This document shows, one piece after another, positions 26,809 through 35,476 of a stretch of DNA of 64,000 bases. Below the pieces are notes generated by a model. It saw nothing but the letters and a program-made list of their open reading frames with translations, was not told the origin of the DNA and ran no database searches. Source of the stretch: Thermomonospora catenispora. GTDB lineage: Bacteria > Actinomycetota > Actinomycetes > Streptosporangiales > Streptosporangiaceae. How positions within the stretch are numbered: position 1 is the first letter of the stretch; every line of letters starts with the position of its first letter. A program made the position numbers and the translations under genes. The DNA lies in the NCBI RefSeq assembly GCF_006363815.1, contig NZ_RRYT01000004.1, positions 184,984-248,983 of the forward strand, read 5' to 3'.

Positions 26809-27689
26809 CGACACCGCTCACGGCGCAGGCCGCCGTCCGCGAGATCGTCGTGGCGCAGGCCCGCACCCTGGCCCGCCACGGCCGCTACCTGGAGGCCGAA
26901 GGGCTGCTGCGCGGACTGACCCGCGACGGCGGCGAGCCCGATGCGGGCGTGCTGGACCTGCTCGCCCGCGTGTACGCCCAGCAGGGCCGGCTGGAGGAGG
27001 CCGACCGCTGCTGGGCCGAGGCCGAGCGGCTGGCCCCGGGAGCCCCGCAGATCGCCGCGGGCCGCCGCCGCATCGCCGCGCTGCGCGACTCCCCGCCCCG
27101 CCGGATGGCCCCGGGGCTGTTCGGCCGGGCGGGCGCGCCGCCGGTCGCGGTGCCGGTCGCGGTGCTGATCGTGGTGCTGCTGGTGGACATCCGCGGTGCG
27201 GTCCGCGAACGGCCGGCGGTCACCGCGCCGCCCGCACCGCGCCCGACCGCGACCGTCGACCCGCTGTCCGAGCTGGCCGTCCGGCTCGGCGACCTGCGGG
27301 GCGTGCGGGTGGAACGGCTGCCCGGCGAGCTGGTCGTCACGTTCTCCCGGGGACTGTTCCGCAGCGGCGCGACCCCGACCGGGAACGGCCGGGCGGTGCT
27401 GGAGGACGTGGGCGGGCGGCTGCGGGCCTACGCCGATCAGATCACCGTCACCGTGGTCGGCCACACCGACCCCCGGCCGATGCCGCCGGGTGGGGAGTTC
27501 GCCGGCAACGCCGAGCTGGGCCTGGCGCGCGCCACCGTCGTCCGGGAACTGCTGCGCCCGGTGACGGGCCTGCCCACGGCGGCGCTGCCGGTGTCCTCGA
27601 TGGGCGATCTCTCGCCCCCGTTCCCCGATGGTGACCGGTCCCGGAACCGGACGGTGAGCCTGCGGATCTCCGCAGCGCGCGGGGGGTGA
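26805..27689 (+). CDS. TPR / membrane / OmpA-like protein of the Hsp70 module
   Basis: This 294-residue protein has TPR-like helices (about 10-95, with ARVYAQQGRLEEADRCWAEAERLAP) and one hydrophobic segment (about 111-128). After a Pro/Thr linker comes an OmpA-like domain (about 155-290) with VVGHTDPRP, NAELGLARATVVRELL and SRNRTVSLRI. OmpA-like domains bind peptidoglycan in other proteins, so the topology should be TPR inside, OmpA-like outside. ATG overlaps the Hsp70 stop. It may dock the Hsp70 at the membrane or wall. The usual OmpA Asp/Arg ligands seem at least partly kept. Confidence 0.8.
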   Translation: MTTPLTAQAAVREIVVAQARTLARHGRYLEAEGLLRGLTRDGGEPDAGVLDLLARVYAQQGRLEEADRCWAEAERLAPGAPQIAAGRRRIAALRDSPPRRMAPGLFGRAGAPPVAVPVAVLIVVLLVDIRGAVRERPAVTAPPAPRPTATVDPLSELAVRLGDLRGVRVERLPGELVVTFSRGLFRSGATPTGNGRAVLEDVGGRLRAYADQITVTVVGHTDPRPMPPGGEFAGNAELGLARATVVRELLRPVTGLPTAALPVSSMGDLSPPFPDGDRSRNRTVSLRISAARGG

Positions 27690-27692
27690 ACG

Positions 27693-29225
27693 ATGACGGG
27701 CACGGCGGCGGAGTCGGTGTTCGGCGAGACGGGGCCGGACCTGTACCGGGGCAACCCGTTCCGGATCACCGGGCTGCCGGTGCGGGCGACGGCCCGCGAC
27801 GTCCGGCGGCGGGCGGACCGGCTGCGGGTGATGGAACGGCTGGGCATGGACGCCGGAGCAGAACCGCAGCTGCTACCGCTGGACCCGCCGCCCGATGAGA
27901 CGGCGGTCGAGGAGGCGATGCAGCGGCTGCGGGATCCGCGGCGCAGGCTGGTGGATGAGTTCTTCTGGTTCTGGCCCGCGCCCGGCGGCGGCTCCGACGA
28001 GGCGCTGGAGGCGCTGCGCCGCGGCGACCCCGATGCCGCGGCCGGGATATGGCGCCGGCTGCGGGAGGCCTCCTACGGGGATGCGGCGGCGGTCGCCCTG
28101 CACAACCTGGCGGTGCTGGCGCACGCCCGCGCTCTGGACGCCGAGCACCGCGGCGACGGCGAGCAGGCCGAGGAGCTGTGGCCGCAGGCGTTCGAGCACT
28201 GGCGGACGGTGGCGCTCGACGACGATGTGTGGGACCTGCTCGACGATCGGGTCCGGGAGCTCGCCGATCCCCGGGTCACCCTGGGCGTCGCCCGCCGGAT
28301 GCGCGCCGAGCTGCCCGCCATGCTGATGTCCGTCAACGCTCACCTGGCGGTCCGCGCCGCCCGGGACGGCGCCCGGGAACGGGTCGCCGCACAGCTGTCG
28401 CTGATGGGCCGTTCGCTGTTCGGCGGCCCGGTGATCGACAAGGCGGTGGCCGATGCGGTCGAACCCGAGGCGGCCCGCATCCGCGCGCTGTGCCAGACCG
28501 CCGAACGCACCACCGAGGCCGACCCCGAGCGCGGCGCCGAGGCCGCCCAGGAGCTGCTGGAGCGCAGCAGGGCCCCGCTCGAGGTGCTGGAGCTGATGCT
28601 GCCCGTCGACGACGCCCTGCGGCAGGGCGCCTCCGACGACGTGGCCACCTGGACGATGCGCTGCACCGTCGCCTACGGCAACAAGACCGGGGATTGGCCC
28701 GCCGCCGAGCGGCTGCTCCGCGCCGCCCGGCCGCTGGCCGCCACCGACACCGTCCGCTCCCGCATCGACGCCAACCTGATGACCGTCGAGCAGAACGTCG
28801 TCCACTCCCGCTGCCACTTCTGCAAGCAGAACCCCGCCGATGCCGCCAGCGTCTTCTCCTTCCCGATGCACGGCGACGTCCGACGCACCAACTTCCAGGT
28901 CACCTGGCGCACCCTCACCGTCGAGGTCCCCCGCTGCGCCTCCTGCAAACAGCGGCACGGCCGGCGCGGCCTCGCCCTGCAGACTCTCGGCTGTGCGGGC
29001 AACCTCATCGTCCTCGCCTGGGCGGTCGCCCTTTGGGCCACCGGGTCCATCGGCTGGGGCATCGTCTTGCTGATCGTCGATGTCCTCGCCTTCTTCTTCG
29101 TCCTCGGCCTCAGCATGTGGGGGATGCCCTCCACCCAGTTCGCCACCGTCCGGGAGTTCGACACCGTCCGCCGGCTGCTCGACGCCGGATGGCGGTTCGG
29201 CGAGCGACCGCCCAACGTCAACTGA
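27693..29225 (+). CDS. J-like protein with Cys4 site and membrane helices
   Basis: This 510-residue protein opens with YRGNPFRITGLPVRATARDVRRRADRL and ends its first domain with LRDPRRRLVDEFFWF, a J-domain-like arrangement without a visible HPD motif. A long helical-repeat (TPR-like) middle follows. Near residue 370 a probable zinc site pairs CHFC with CASC about 45 residues later, and two membrane helices follow (about 428-475). The N-terminal J-like part and the preceding Hsp70 gene suggest a membrane-bound co-chaperone. The ATG follows the previous stop by three bases with a G-rich ribosome site. It is the last gene of the module and convergent with the STAS gene. Confidence 0.75.
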   Translation: MTGTAAESVFGETGPDLYRGNPFRITGLPVRATARDVRRRADRLRVMERLGMDAGAEPQLLPLDPPPDETAVEEAMQRLRDPRRRLVDEFFWFWPAPGGGSDEALEALRRGDPDAAAGIWRRLREASYGDAAAVALHNLAVLAHARALDAEHRGDGEQAEELWPQAFEHWRTVALDDDVWDLLDDRVRELADPRVTLGVARRMRAELPAMLMSVNAHLAVRAARDGARERVAAQLSLMGRSLFGGPVIDKAVADAVEPEAARIRALCQTAERTTEADPERGAEAAQELLERSRAPLEVLELMLPVDDALRQGASDDVATWTMRCTVAYGNKTGDWPAAERLLRAARPLAATDTVRSRIDANLMTVEQNVVHSRCHFCKQNPADAASVFSFPMHGDVRRTNFQVTWRTLTVEVPRCASCKQRHGRRGLALQTLGCAGNLIVLAWAVALWATGSIGWGIVLLIVDVLAFFFVLGLSMWGMPSTQFATVREFDTVRRLLDAGWRFGERPPNVN

Positions 29226-29384
29226 CCCGGGCGTCGACCGACCCGCCGCCCGGGACGGCGTTCGCGGGTGGCGGCGGGCGCGCGCCCGGGCGCCGGTGCG
29301 GCACGGGGATCACGAAGATCGCGGGGGCCGCGGGGAGAGGCAGGGGCGGGAGGTGCGAGGGCGGCCGCGCCGGAGGCGGACGGG

Positions 29385-29750
29385 TCAGCCGGCGGCCTGC
29401 TTCGCCGCGGCCGGCCGCACGTTGAGGCGGCCCGCCAGCCCGGTACGGGTCAGCAGACACAAAGGCTGGCCGTGCAGACCCGTCAGGACCAGGCGGCCGC
29501 CGCCGGCGTCCAGCCGGCGGTGCATGGCCACCAGGACGCCCAGTCCGCTGGAGTCGCAGAACTGCAGGTCGGCCATCTCCAGGATCAGCCGGCGCACGGG
29601 GTGGGCCAGCAGCAGAGTGGTGATGTGCTTCTCCAGCCGAGGAGCGGTCGCCAGGTCCAGTTCACCTGCGACGCGGACGATCGTCCAGCCGTCCCTTTCG
29701 GCCTGTGTGCTGATGTCCAGCTGCGCCCACTCGCTCAGCACCGTCCTCAC
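29385..29750 (-). CDS. STAS-domain anti-anti-sigma factor
   Basis: This 121-residue STAS protein contains GELDLATAPRLEKHI and the phosphorylatable serine motif FCDSSGLGVLVAMHRR. It should bind an anti-sigma kinase and release a sigma factor when dephosphorylated, as SpoIIAA/RsbV do. GTG 29750 is the assumed start; the ribosome site is weak. No anti-sigma kinase is adjacent, but a SpoIIE-type phosphatase lies at 39251-40501. It is convergent with the Hsp70 module. Confidence 0.88.
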   Translation of the reverse strand: MRTVLSEWAQLDISTQAERDGWTIVRVAGELDLATAPRLEKHITTLLLAHPVRRLILEMADLQFCDSSGLGVLVAMHRRLDAGGGRLVLTGLHGQPLCLLTRTGLAGRLNVRPAAAKQAAG

Positions 29751-29792
29751 ATCCCGTCCGCCTTGGTGAAGGTCACGGAGTGTACCTACCCC

Positions 29793-30491
29793 TCACTCCC
29801 GGAACATGCCTGCGACGGGTGCCCGATTCCGGCCGTGGGAGACGGCCTCGGACGGCGTCGAGGTGAGCTCGTGCCAGCGCAGCGTCTGGTCGCAGCAGGC
29901 GTCCAGCAGGTCGGCGTCATGGCTGACCATGAGGACTCCCAGATCCCGCCGGGTGCGGATCAGATGGACCAGCGCGGCGGCGCTGGAGGCGTCCAGCATC
30001 GCCGTCATCTCGTCGCACAACAGGTAGCGGGGACCGGAGCCGAGAGCGCGGGCGAGGCAGGCGCGTTGCAGCTGGCCGTCGCTGACCTCGTGCGGGCGGC
30101 GGCGCAGCAGGTCCGGGGTCAGCCCGACCTGCTCGGCCAGCCGGTCGGTCTCCTCGGGCGCGGCCCCGGCGGGCAGATGGGCCGCCACGATCCGCCGCAG
30201 CGTGTGCCGGGGGTCGACGGACGCCCGCGGATGTTGGAACACCACCCCGATCCGCCGGCGCAGCTCGGCCGGCGCCGCATACCGGAACCGCCGCACCGGC
30301 TCCCCGTCCAGATGGATCTGCCCGGCGTCGGGTTTGTGCAGCAACGCCAGCACGCGGATCAGCGTGGACTTGCCGCAGCCGCTCGGCCCCAGCACCCCGA
30401 TCGTGCGGCCGGGCTCCAACGTCAGCGACACCCCGTTCAGGACGGGGCGATCCTTGCCGTATCCGGCGACCAGGCCGGTGGCGCTCAGCAC
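29793..30491 (-). CDS. Nickel/peptide ABC transporter ATPase, NikE-like
   Basis: This 232-residue ATPase has Walker A GPSGCGKST, a variant signature VSDGQLQRA, Walker B YLLCDEMTAMLD and switch His in VSHDADLL. The GTG start lies within the end of the NikD-like gene (30485-30491 overlap), with GGAGG close upstream. As last of five co-translated genes it pairs with the NikD-like ATPase. It is shorter than oligopeptide-type OppF and lacks the Cys-rich C-terminus, as expected for NikE-class subunits. Confidence 0.85.
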   Translation of the reverse strand: MLSATGLVAGYGKDRPVLNGVSLTLEPGRTIGVLGPSGCGKSTLIRVLALLHKPDAGQIHLDGEPVRRFRYAAPAELRRRIGVVFQHPRASVDPRHTLRRIVAAHLPAGAAPEETDRLAEQVGLTPDLLRRRPHEVSDGQLQRACLARALGSGPRYLLCDEMTAMLDASSAAALVHLIRTRRDLGVLMVSHDADLLDACCDQTLRWHELTSTPSEAVSHGRNRAPVAGMFRE

Positions 30492-31429
30492 GAGACCTCC
30501 TCGGTGGCGGGATGTGCGCAGGCCAGCATGCGTCCCGCCACCCGGCGGGGGGCGGGATCGTCGGTGCAGGTGTCGCGTCGCGGGCAGCGGGGCCGGAACG
30601 CACAGCCCTCCGGCAGCGCCGACAGGTCCGGCGGGTGGCCGGGCAGCGGCCGGAAGCCCCGGGCGGGGGTCGCCTCCAGCAGGCCGCGGGTGTAGGGGTG
30701 CCACGGGTCGGTGAACACCTCTTCGGCCGGGCCGTGCTCGACGATCCGGGAGGCGTACATGACCGCGACGTCGGTGGCGACCCGTTCGGCGGCGGCCAGG
30801 TCGTGGGTGATGAGCAGCACCGCCCGCCCGTCGTCGGCGAGTTCGCGCAGCGCGTCGACGGTCCGATCGACCAACGGCCGGTCCAGCCCGGTGGTGGGCT
30901 CGTCGGCCAGCACCACCTGTGGGTCACCGGCCAGGGCGAGGGCCAGCACGACCCGCTGCGCCATCCCCCCGGACAGCTCGTGCGGATACCGGTCCAGGTC
31001 GGCGGGCGGCAGCCCGACCCGCTCGGCCAGCCGGTCCGCCTCGGCGTCCAGGTCGCGAACGTCCGGGCGGAGCGTCTTGAGGGTCTCCACAAGCTGGCTG
31101 CGGGCGGTGCGCACCGGGGTCAGCGCGGTGGCGGCGGACTGCGGCACCAGCGCCACCCGGCGGCCCCGCACCCGCCGGGCCAGGGTCCGTTCATCCGCCG
31201 CCGACAGGTCCTCCTCGCCCAGCAGCACCCGCCCGCGGACCTCGGCATTGCCCGGCAGCAACCCCAGCAGCGCGGCGGCCAGCACGCTCTTACCGCAGCC
31301 GCTCTCCCCGACCAGCGCCAGCAGCCGTCCCGGCGCCAGCTCGAACGACACGTCGGTGACCGCCTGCACGATCGCGTCCCGCAGCCGGAACCGCACCGAC
31401 AGGTTCTGCACGCTCAGCACCGCGGTCAC
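30485..31429 (-). CDS. Nickel/peptide ABC transporter ATPase, NikD/DppD-like
   Basis: This 314-residue ATPase has Walker A GESGCGKSVL, signature LSGGMAQR, Walker B VVLADEPTTGLD and switch His in LLITHDLAAA. The C-terminal block CAFRPRCPRRDTC is typical of the nickel/oligopeptide class. The GTG start overlaps the permease stop (GTGA). Part of a five-gene operon behind a Nur-box promoter, it probably energises Ni2+-chelate uptake. Confidence 0.88.
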   Translation of the reverse strand: MTAVLSVQNLSVRFRLRDAIVQAVTDVSFELAPGRLLALVGESGCGKSVLAAALLGLLPGNAEVRGRVLLGEEDLSAADERTLARRVRGRRVALVPQSAATALTPVRTARSQLVETLKTLRPDVRDLDAEADRLAERVGLPPADLDRYPHELSGGMAQRVVLALALAGDPQVVLADEPTTGLDRPLVDRTVDALRELADDGRAVLLITHDLAAAERVATDVAVMYASRIVEHGPAEEVFTDPWHPYTRGLLEATPARGFRPLPGHPPDLSALPEGCAFRPRCPRRDTCTDDPAPRRVAGRMLACAHPATEEVSC

Positions 31430-32319
31430 AGCACCAACTCCGAACGTCGCCGGGGGACCAGCCGGTCCCGCCACCAGCCCGCCAGGCCCGCCACCGCCAG
31501 CGTCACCGCCACCAGTACTCCGGCCGGCGCGGCGATCGTCCACCAGGCGCCCAGCAGCACGTCGTCCCGGCTGTCGGAGACCATCGTGCCCAGGCTCGGC
31601 AGATGCGGCGGCATGCCCAGCCCCAGGAAGCTCAACGCCGTCTCGTGCCACACCGCGTGCGGCAGCAGCAGCGTCGCGGCCAATGCCGACTGCGGCAGCA
31701 CGGCGGGCAGCAGGTGCCGGGTCAGTACCGTCCACCGGGACGCCCCGCCGGAGATCGCCGCGTCCACATAGGGGCGGGTCCGCAGCGACAGCACCTGCGC
31801 CCGGGCGATCCGGGCCACCGTGGTCCAGTGGGTCAGCGCGATCGAGGCGATCACCGCAAGCAGCGACCCCCGGTACAGCGCCACGATCAAAATGCCCAGC
31901 AGCAGGTGCGGCACCGCGTTGACGCCGTCCACCAGCCGCATCGCCACGGCGTCCACCAGCCCTCCGGCGGCGCCCGCGACCGCGCCGACCAGGGTGCCGA
32001 GCACGGTCGCCACCAGCGCGCAGACCACCGCCACCACCAGCGAGACCCGGGCGCCGAGCGCGACCCGTATCAACACGTCCCGGCCCCCGTCGTCGGTGCC
32101 GAACAGATGGCCCGGCCCCGGAGGCAACAGCACCGTGTCGTAGTCGACCGCACCCGGGTCGGTGTCCGCGGCGACCATCGGCAGCACGATGACCGCGGCG
32201 ACCACCGTCACCAAGACGCCCATCGCCGCGCCCAGCCGGACCTTGGCGGGCACCATGGCGCCGGTTCCGCCCGCGCCGCCGGGCCGCCGCCCGGCGGCCC
32301 GCCATGCGTCGGTCGTCAT
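31426..32319 (-). CDS. Nickel/peptide ABC permease, NikC-like
   Basis: This 297-residue DppC/NikC-type permease has an N-terminal helix, then HLFGTDDGGRDVLIRVALGARVSL, a hallmark block of the class, and five further helices. The ALSFLGLGMPPHLPSLGTMVSDSR coupling region is complete. The ATG overlaps the NikB-like stop (ATGA). Confidence 0.9.
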   Translation of the reverse strand: MTTDAWRAAGRRPGGAGGTGAMVPAKVRLGAAMGVLVTVVAAVIVLPMVAADTDPGAVDYDTVLLPPGPGHLFGTDDGGRDVLIRVALGARVSLVVAVVCALVATVLGTLVGAVAGAAGGLVDAVAMRLVDGVNAVPHLLLGILIVALYRGSLLAVIASIALTHWTTVARIARAQVLSLRTRPYVDAAISGGASRWTVLTRHLLPAVLPQSALAATLLLPHAVWHETALSFLGLGMPPHLPSLGTMVSDSRDDVLLGAWWTIAAPAGVLVAVTLAVAGLAGWWRDRLVPRRRSELVL

Positions 32320-33290
32320 CTCCGCACCGTCCTCGGGTCGAGCAGCACCACCGCCATGTCGGCGAGCAGGTTTCCGGCCAGGACCGCGGCGGTCGCCAGC
32401 AGGGTGAGGGCGACCAGCAGCGGATAGTCGACGCTCAACCCGGCCTTCACCATCGCCTCGGCGACCCCCGGCCAGGAGAACACCTCCTCCACCAGGACCA
32501 CCCCGGTGACCAGCTCCGGCAGGCGGGTGCCCACGGTCGTCACGAACGGCAGCAGCGCCACCGGCAGGCCGTGTCGCAGCACCACCGTGCGTTCGGGCAG
32601 GCCACGGGCGCGCGCCGCGGTCACATGGTCGTCGGCGAGGGAGACCAGCAGCTGCTGCCGCAGGGTGAGGATCAGCCACGGCAGCTGGGCGACCGCCAGC
32701 ACGAGCGCGGGCAACGCCAGATGCCGCAGCGTGGCGGCGACACCGCCCTGGCCGGTGCCGTCGGACACTCCGCCGGCGGGCAGCAGCGGCAGCGCCACCG
32801 CGAACGCCGCGATCGCCCCCAGCCCCAGCAGGAACGTCGGCAGACCCTCCAGCGAGTGCGCCACGGCGACGACGGCGCGGTCCACCCAGCCGCCCGGCCG
32901 CCATGCTGTGATGATCCCCAGGGCGAGGGCGATGAGGACGGCCAGCGCAAGGCCGGCGCCGGCCAGCAGCAGCGTCCACGGCAGCCGCTGCGCCACCACC
33001 TCCGCGACCGGCTGGCCGAAGGTGCGGCTGATGCCCCAGTCCCCGGTGATCGCGCCGTGCAGCCAGTCCAGGTACTGTCGCCAGACCGGCTCATCCAGCC
33101 CCAGCGCCTCCCGGGTGCGGGCGACGTCGGCCTCGGCGGCGGTGAAGATCCGGGTGCCGTAGTACTGGTAGATCGGGTCGAACGGGGACGCCGCCCCCAG
33201 CAGGAACACCACCGCCGACACCGCCAGCAGCAGCGGCACCGCCACCGCCAGCCGGACCAGCGCCATCCGCCGCAGCGCCCGGAGCCTCAT
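32316..33290 (-). CDS. Nickel/peptide ABC permease, NikB-like
   Basis: This 324-residue DppB/NikB-type permease has an N-terminal helix, an extracellular loop with ALGLDEPVWRQYLDWL and GDWGISRTFGQPV, and a C-terminal TGVVLVEEVFSWPGVAEAMV block, all standard for the class. The ATG overlaps the stop of the solute-binding protein gene. Confidence 0.9.
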   Translation of the reverse strand: MRLRALRRMALVRLAVAVPLLLAVSAVVFLLGAASPFDPIYQYYGTRIFTAAEADVARTREALGLDEPVWRQYLDWLHGAITGDWGISRTFGQPVAEVVAQRLPWTLLLAGAGLALAVLIALALGIITAWRPGGWVDRAVVAVAHSLEGLPTFLLGLGAIAAFAVALPLLPAGGVSDGTGQGGVAATLRHLALPALVLAVAQLPWLILTLRQQLLVSLADDHVTAARARGLPERTVVLRHGLPVALLPFVTTVGTRLPELVTGVVLVEEVFSWPGVAEAMVKAGLSVDYPLLVALTLLATAAVLAGNLLADMAVVLLDPRTVRR

Positions 33291-34867
33291 CGGCGCCACT
33301 TCTCCAGGTTCCACCAGGGACCCCAGGTGAGGACCCCGTGGACGTGCGGGTCCACCACCGGCTGGTAGCCGGACCATCCGTCACGCATGACGTAGGTGTG
33401 TTCCAGGAAGACCAGGAACACCCACGGCGGATTCTCGATCAGGCGGCGCTGCATCGTCCGGTAGGCGTCGGCGCGTTCGGACGGGTCCAGGCTGGCGCGG
33501 CCCCGTTCCAGAGCCTTATCGACGACCTCGTCGCGGTAGGAGCCGGGGTTGTTGAACCCGTCCTCCGCCCGGGAGGAGTGCAGCAGGCCGTGGGCCACCA
33601 GGTCCGGGTCGAGGGGGGTGCCGCCGCCCATCAGCACCGCGTCCCGGTCCATCCGGGGCTCGATCGCGTCCCAGCCGAGCCCGGCAAGGTCGACCTTGAT
33701 CCCGACTCGGCCGGCGTCGCTGGCGAAGGCGTCGGCCAGCATCTTGCGCACCGAGTCGCCGGCCGGGTACATCAGGGTGAACCGCGCCTGGCGCCCGTCC
33801 TTGACGCGGATCCCGTCGGGTCCGGTCCGCCAGCCGCCGGCGTCCAGGATCCGTGCGGCCTCATCGGGGTCGAACCGGAAGACGGCGCCGGGGTCGGCGT
33901 ACTCGCGCAGCGCCGGCGGGACGGGCGTGTAGGCGGGAGTGCCGCGCCCGGCCAGCAGTGCCTTGATCATCCCTTCGCGGTTGACGGCGAAGTTGAGCGC
34001 GCGTCGGATCGCCAGGTCGCCGGTGACCGGGTGTTTCTGCGGCAGCATCACGCCCCGGTAGTCGGCGCTGTCATGACCGTGGACGGTCATCCCGTCGCGT
34101 CGGGCGAAGGTCCCGGCGAGCGCGGGCGGCAGCACCGTCCCGTCGAAGTCGCCGCGCCGCATCCGCTGCGCCCGGGTGTTGTCGTCGGGGACGAACAGCA
34201 CCGTGACGCGCTTGATCGCCGGGGCGCCGCCCCAATAGCGCTCGTTCGCGGTGAGCACCAGGCGTTCTCCGCGCCGCCACTCCGCCAGCCGGTACGGCCC
34301 GGTCCCCACCGGTCGGGTGTTCAGCGGCGAGGACTCCAGCGGCCCGCCGGTCAGCTTCTCCGAGGGCACGATCCCCAGCACGAGTTTGTGCGGGAACGGT
34401 GCGTACTGGTGCCGCAGCCGGAACTCCACCGTGTCCGGTCCGGTCTGCCGCACTTCCTTGAGCATCTGGTACGACGACGCCAGCGGCGAGGCGGCGGCCG
34501 GGTCCAGCAGCGTCCGGTAGGTGGCCACCACGTCTTCCGGGCCGAATGTCGATCCGTCGTGGAAGACCACCCCGCTGCGCAGCCGCACCGTCCAGGTCAG
34601 CCCGTCTTGCGACGGCTTTGGTGCCTCGGCCGCCAGCGCGGGCACCACTTTGCGCTGTGCGTCGTGCGTCACCAGGCCGTCGAAGATCTTGCTCATCCCG
34701 TCCTCGGCGAACCCCATCAGCGGGTTGAGCGTGTCGTCTTCGTAGGGGTCCGCCAACACCAGTGAGTCACCGGCCGGCTCATCCGACGCCGAGCACGCCG
34801 TCAGCGCCCCCAGCCCCACCGCCAGTGCCACCAGAGAACGCGACAAACTTCGCAAAGGGCTGCGCAT
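33287..34867 (-). CDS. Nickel/peptide-binding lipoprotein (SBP_bac_5), NikA-like
   Basis: This 526-residue family 5 solute-binding protein has a signal peptide ending in the lipobox GALTAC. Conserved blocks include TWTVRLRSGVVFHDGS, LNTRPVGTGPYRL and IRRALNFAVNREGMIKALL. No ribosome site precedes the ATG; instead a -10-like TACTGT ends eight bases before it, suggesting a leaderless mRNA. The promoter carries a Nur-box-like element, so nickel is the favoured substrate, which fits the hydrogenase genes at the left edge. Dipeptides or other metallophores remain possible, because the family is broad. Confidence 0.85.
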   Translation of the reverse strand: MRSPLRSLSRSLVALAVGLGALTACSASDEPAGDSLVLADPYEDDTLNPLMGFAEDGMSKIFDGLVTHDAQRKVVPALAAEAPKPSQDGLTWTVRLRSGVVFHDGSTFGPEDVVATYRTLLDPAAASPLASSYQMLKEVRQTGPDTVEFRLRHQYAPFPHKLVLGIVPSEKLTGGPLESSPLNTRPVGTGPYRLAEWRRGERLVLTANERYWGGAPAIKRVTVLFVPDDNTRAQRMRRGDFDGTVLPPALAGTFARRDGMTVHGHDSADYRGVMLPQKHPVTGDLAIRRALNFAVNREGMIKALLAGRGTPAYTPVPPALREYADPGAVFRFDPDEAARILDAGGWRTGPDGIRVKDGRQARFTLMYPAGDSVRKMLADAFASDAGRVGIKVDLAGLGWDAIEPRMDRDAVLMGGGTPLDPDLVAHGLLHSSRAEDGFNNPGSYRDEVVDKALERGRASLDPSERADAYRTMQRRLIENPPWVFLVFLEHTYVMRDGWSGYQPVVDPHVHGVLTWGPWWNLEKWRR

Positions 34868-34873
34868 GGTCTA

Positions 34874-34916
34874 GGACAGTAAGAGATCACCAGATGTTGT
34901 TGCAAGTGAGTTGCAG
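34874..34916 (-). promoter_or_regulatory. Nur-box promoter of the nickel importer
   Basis: On the plus strand TTGCAA (34900-34905), five bases and TTGCAG (34911-34916) match the published Streptomyces Nur box tTGCaa-N5-ttGCAA except at the last base. On the minus strand the proximal TTGCAA also forms a -35, followed after 18 bp by TACTGT (-10) and the ATG eight bases further. A nickel-loaded Nur bound here would block RNA polymerase. Confidence 0.75.
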
Positions 34917-35422
34917 GTAATAGTTATGTGCGAAGCGCTGCCCCAAGGAGCCGCGAGGGACACGACGCCCGCTCGGGACCGAGGTCGGCGACGGATCGGT
35001 CCGGCATCATCGGCGCTCTTCGGTGAGTAGGCTGTCAGGCGTCTCCGACCGGTGTTTCCCCGCGACAAGCTGCGGAGCGAACTACATTCGGCCGGGCGGA
35101 GAAGAAGGCCGCGCGACCCGACCGTCGCGCGGCCTCCTCGTCAGGCCGTCGTGCCGGAACGGCGATCGGCATGGGCGGCTTCTTGTGCGCCGCCGGCGTC
35201 CGTCCGGCGGCTAGGGCGGTTCCTCCTCACCGGTGAGCCGCGTTCCGCCCGGCGCAGCGGGATGCGGGGGTTTCGCCCTGGATGGTGCAGGGTGGAGGCC
35301 GCAGGGCGGTGCTTGTGCCGCCCACCGGTCGGCGCGGATCGGGCGGCCCTGCACACCCAGATCGTGACCGTCACGGTTTCAGGGATCTGCGGAGAACGTC
35401 TCGCCGCAAGCGGGCACAAGGA
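34917..35422. other. Intergenic region upstream of the nickel operon
   Basis: No convincing gene. It holds a perfect 12-bp hairpin at 35106-35117/35124-35135 (AGGCCGCGCGAC, six-base loop). The hairpin is not next to any gene end that I can identify, so it might end a small unrecognised transcript. Confidence 0.5.
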
Positions 35423-35448
35423 AACGGTGGGGCGCTCGCCCCACCGTT
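35423..35448 (-). terminator. Hairpin terminator of the secreted hydrolase gene
   Basis: AACGGTGGGG (35423-35432) pairs perfectly with CCCCACCGTT (35439-35448) around a six-base loop, 29 bases beyond the hydrolase stop on the minus strand. Confidence 0.75.
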
Positions 35449-35476
35449 CCCCCCGGTGCGCCGGGACCTTGGGGTG

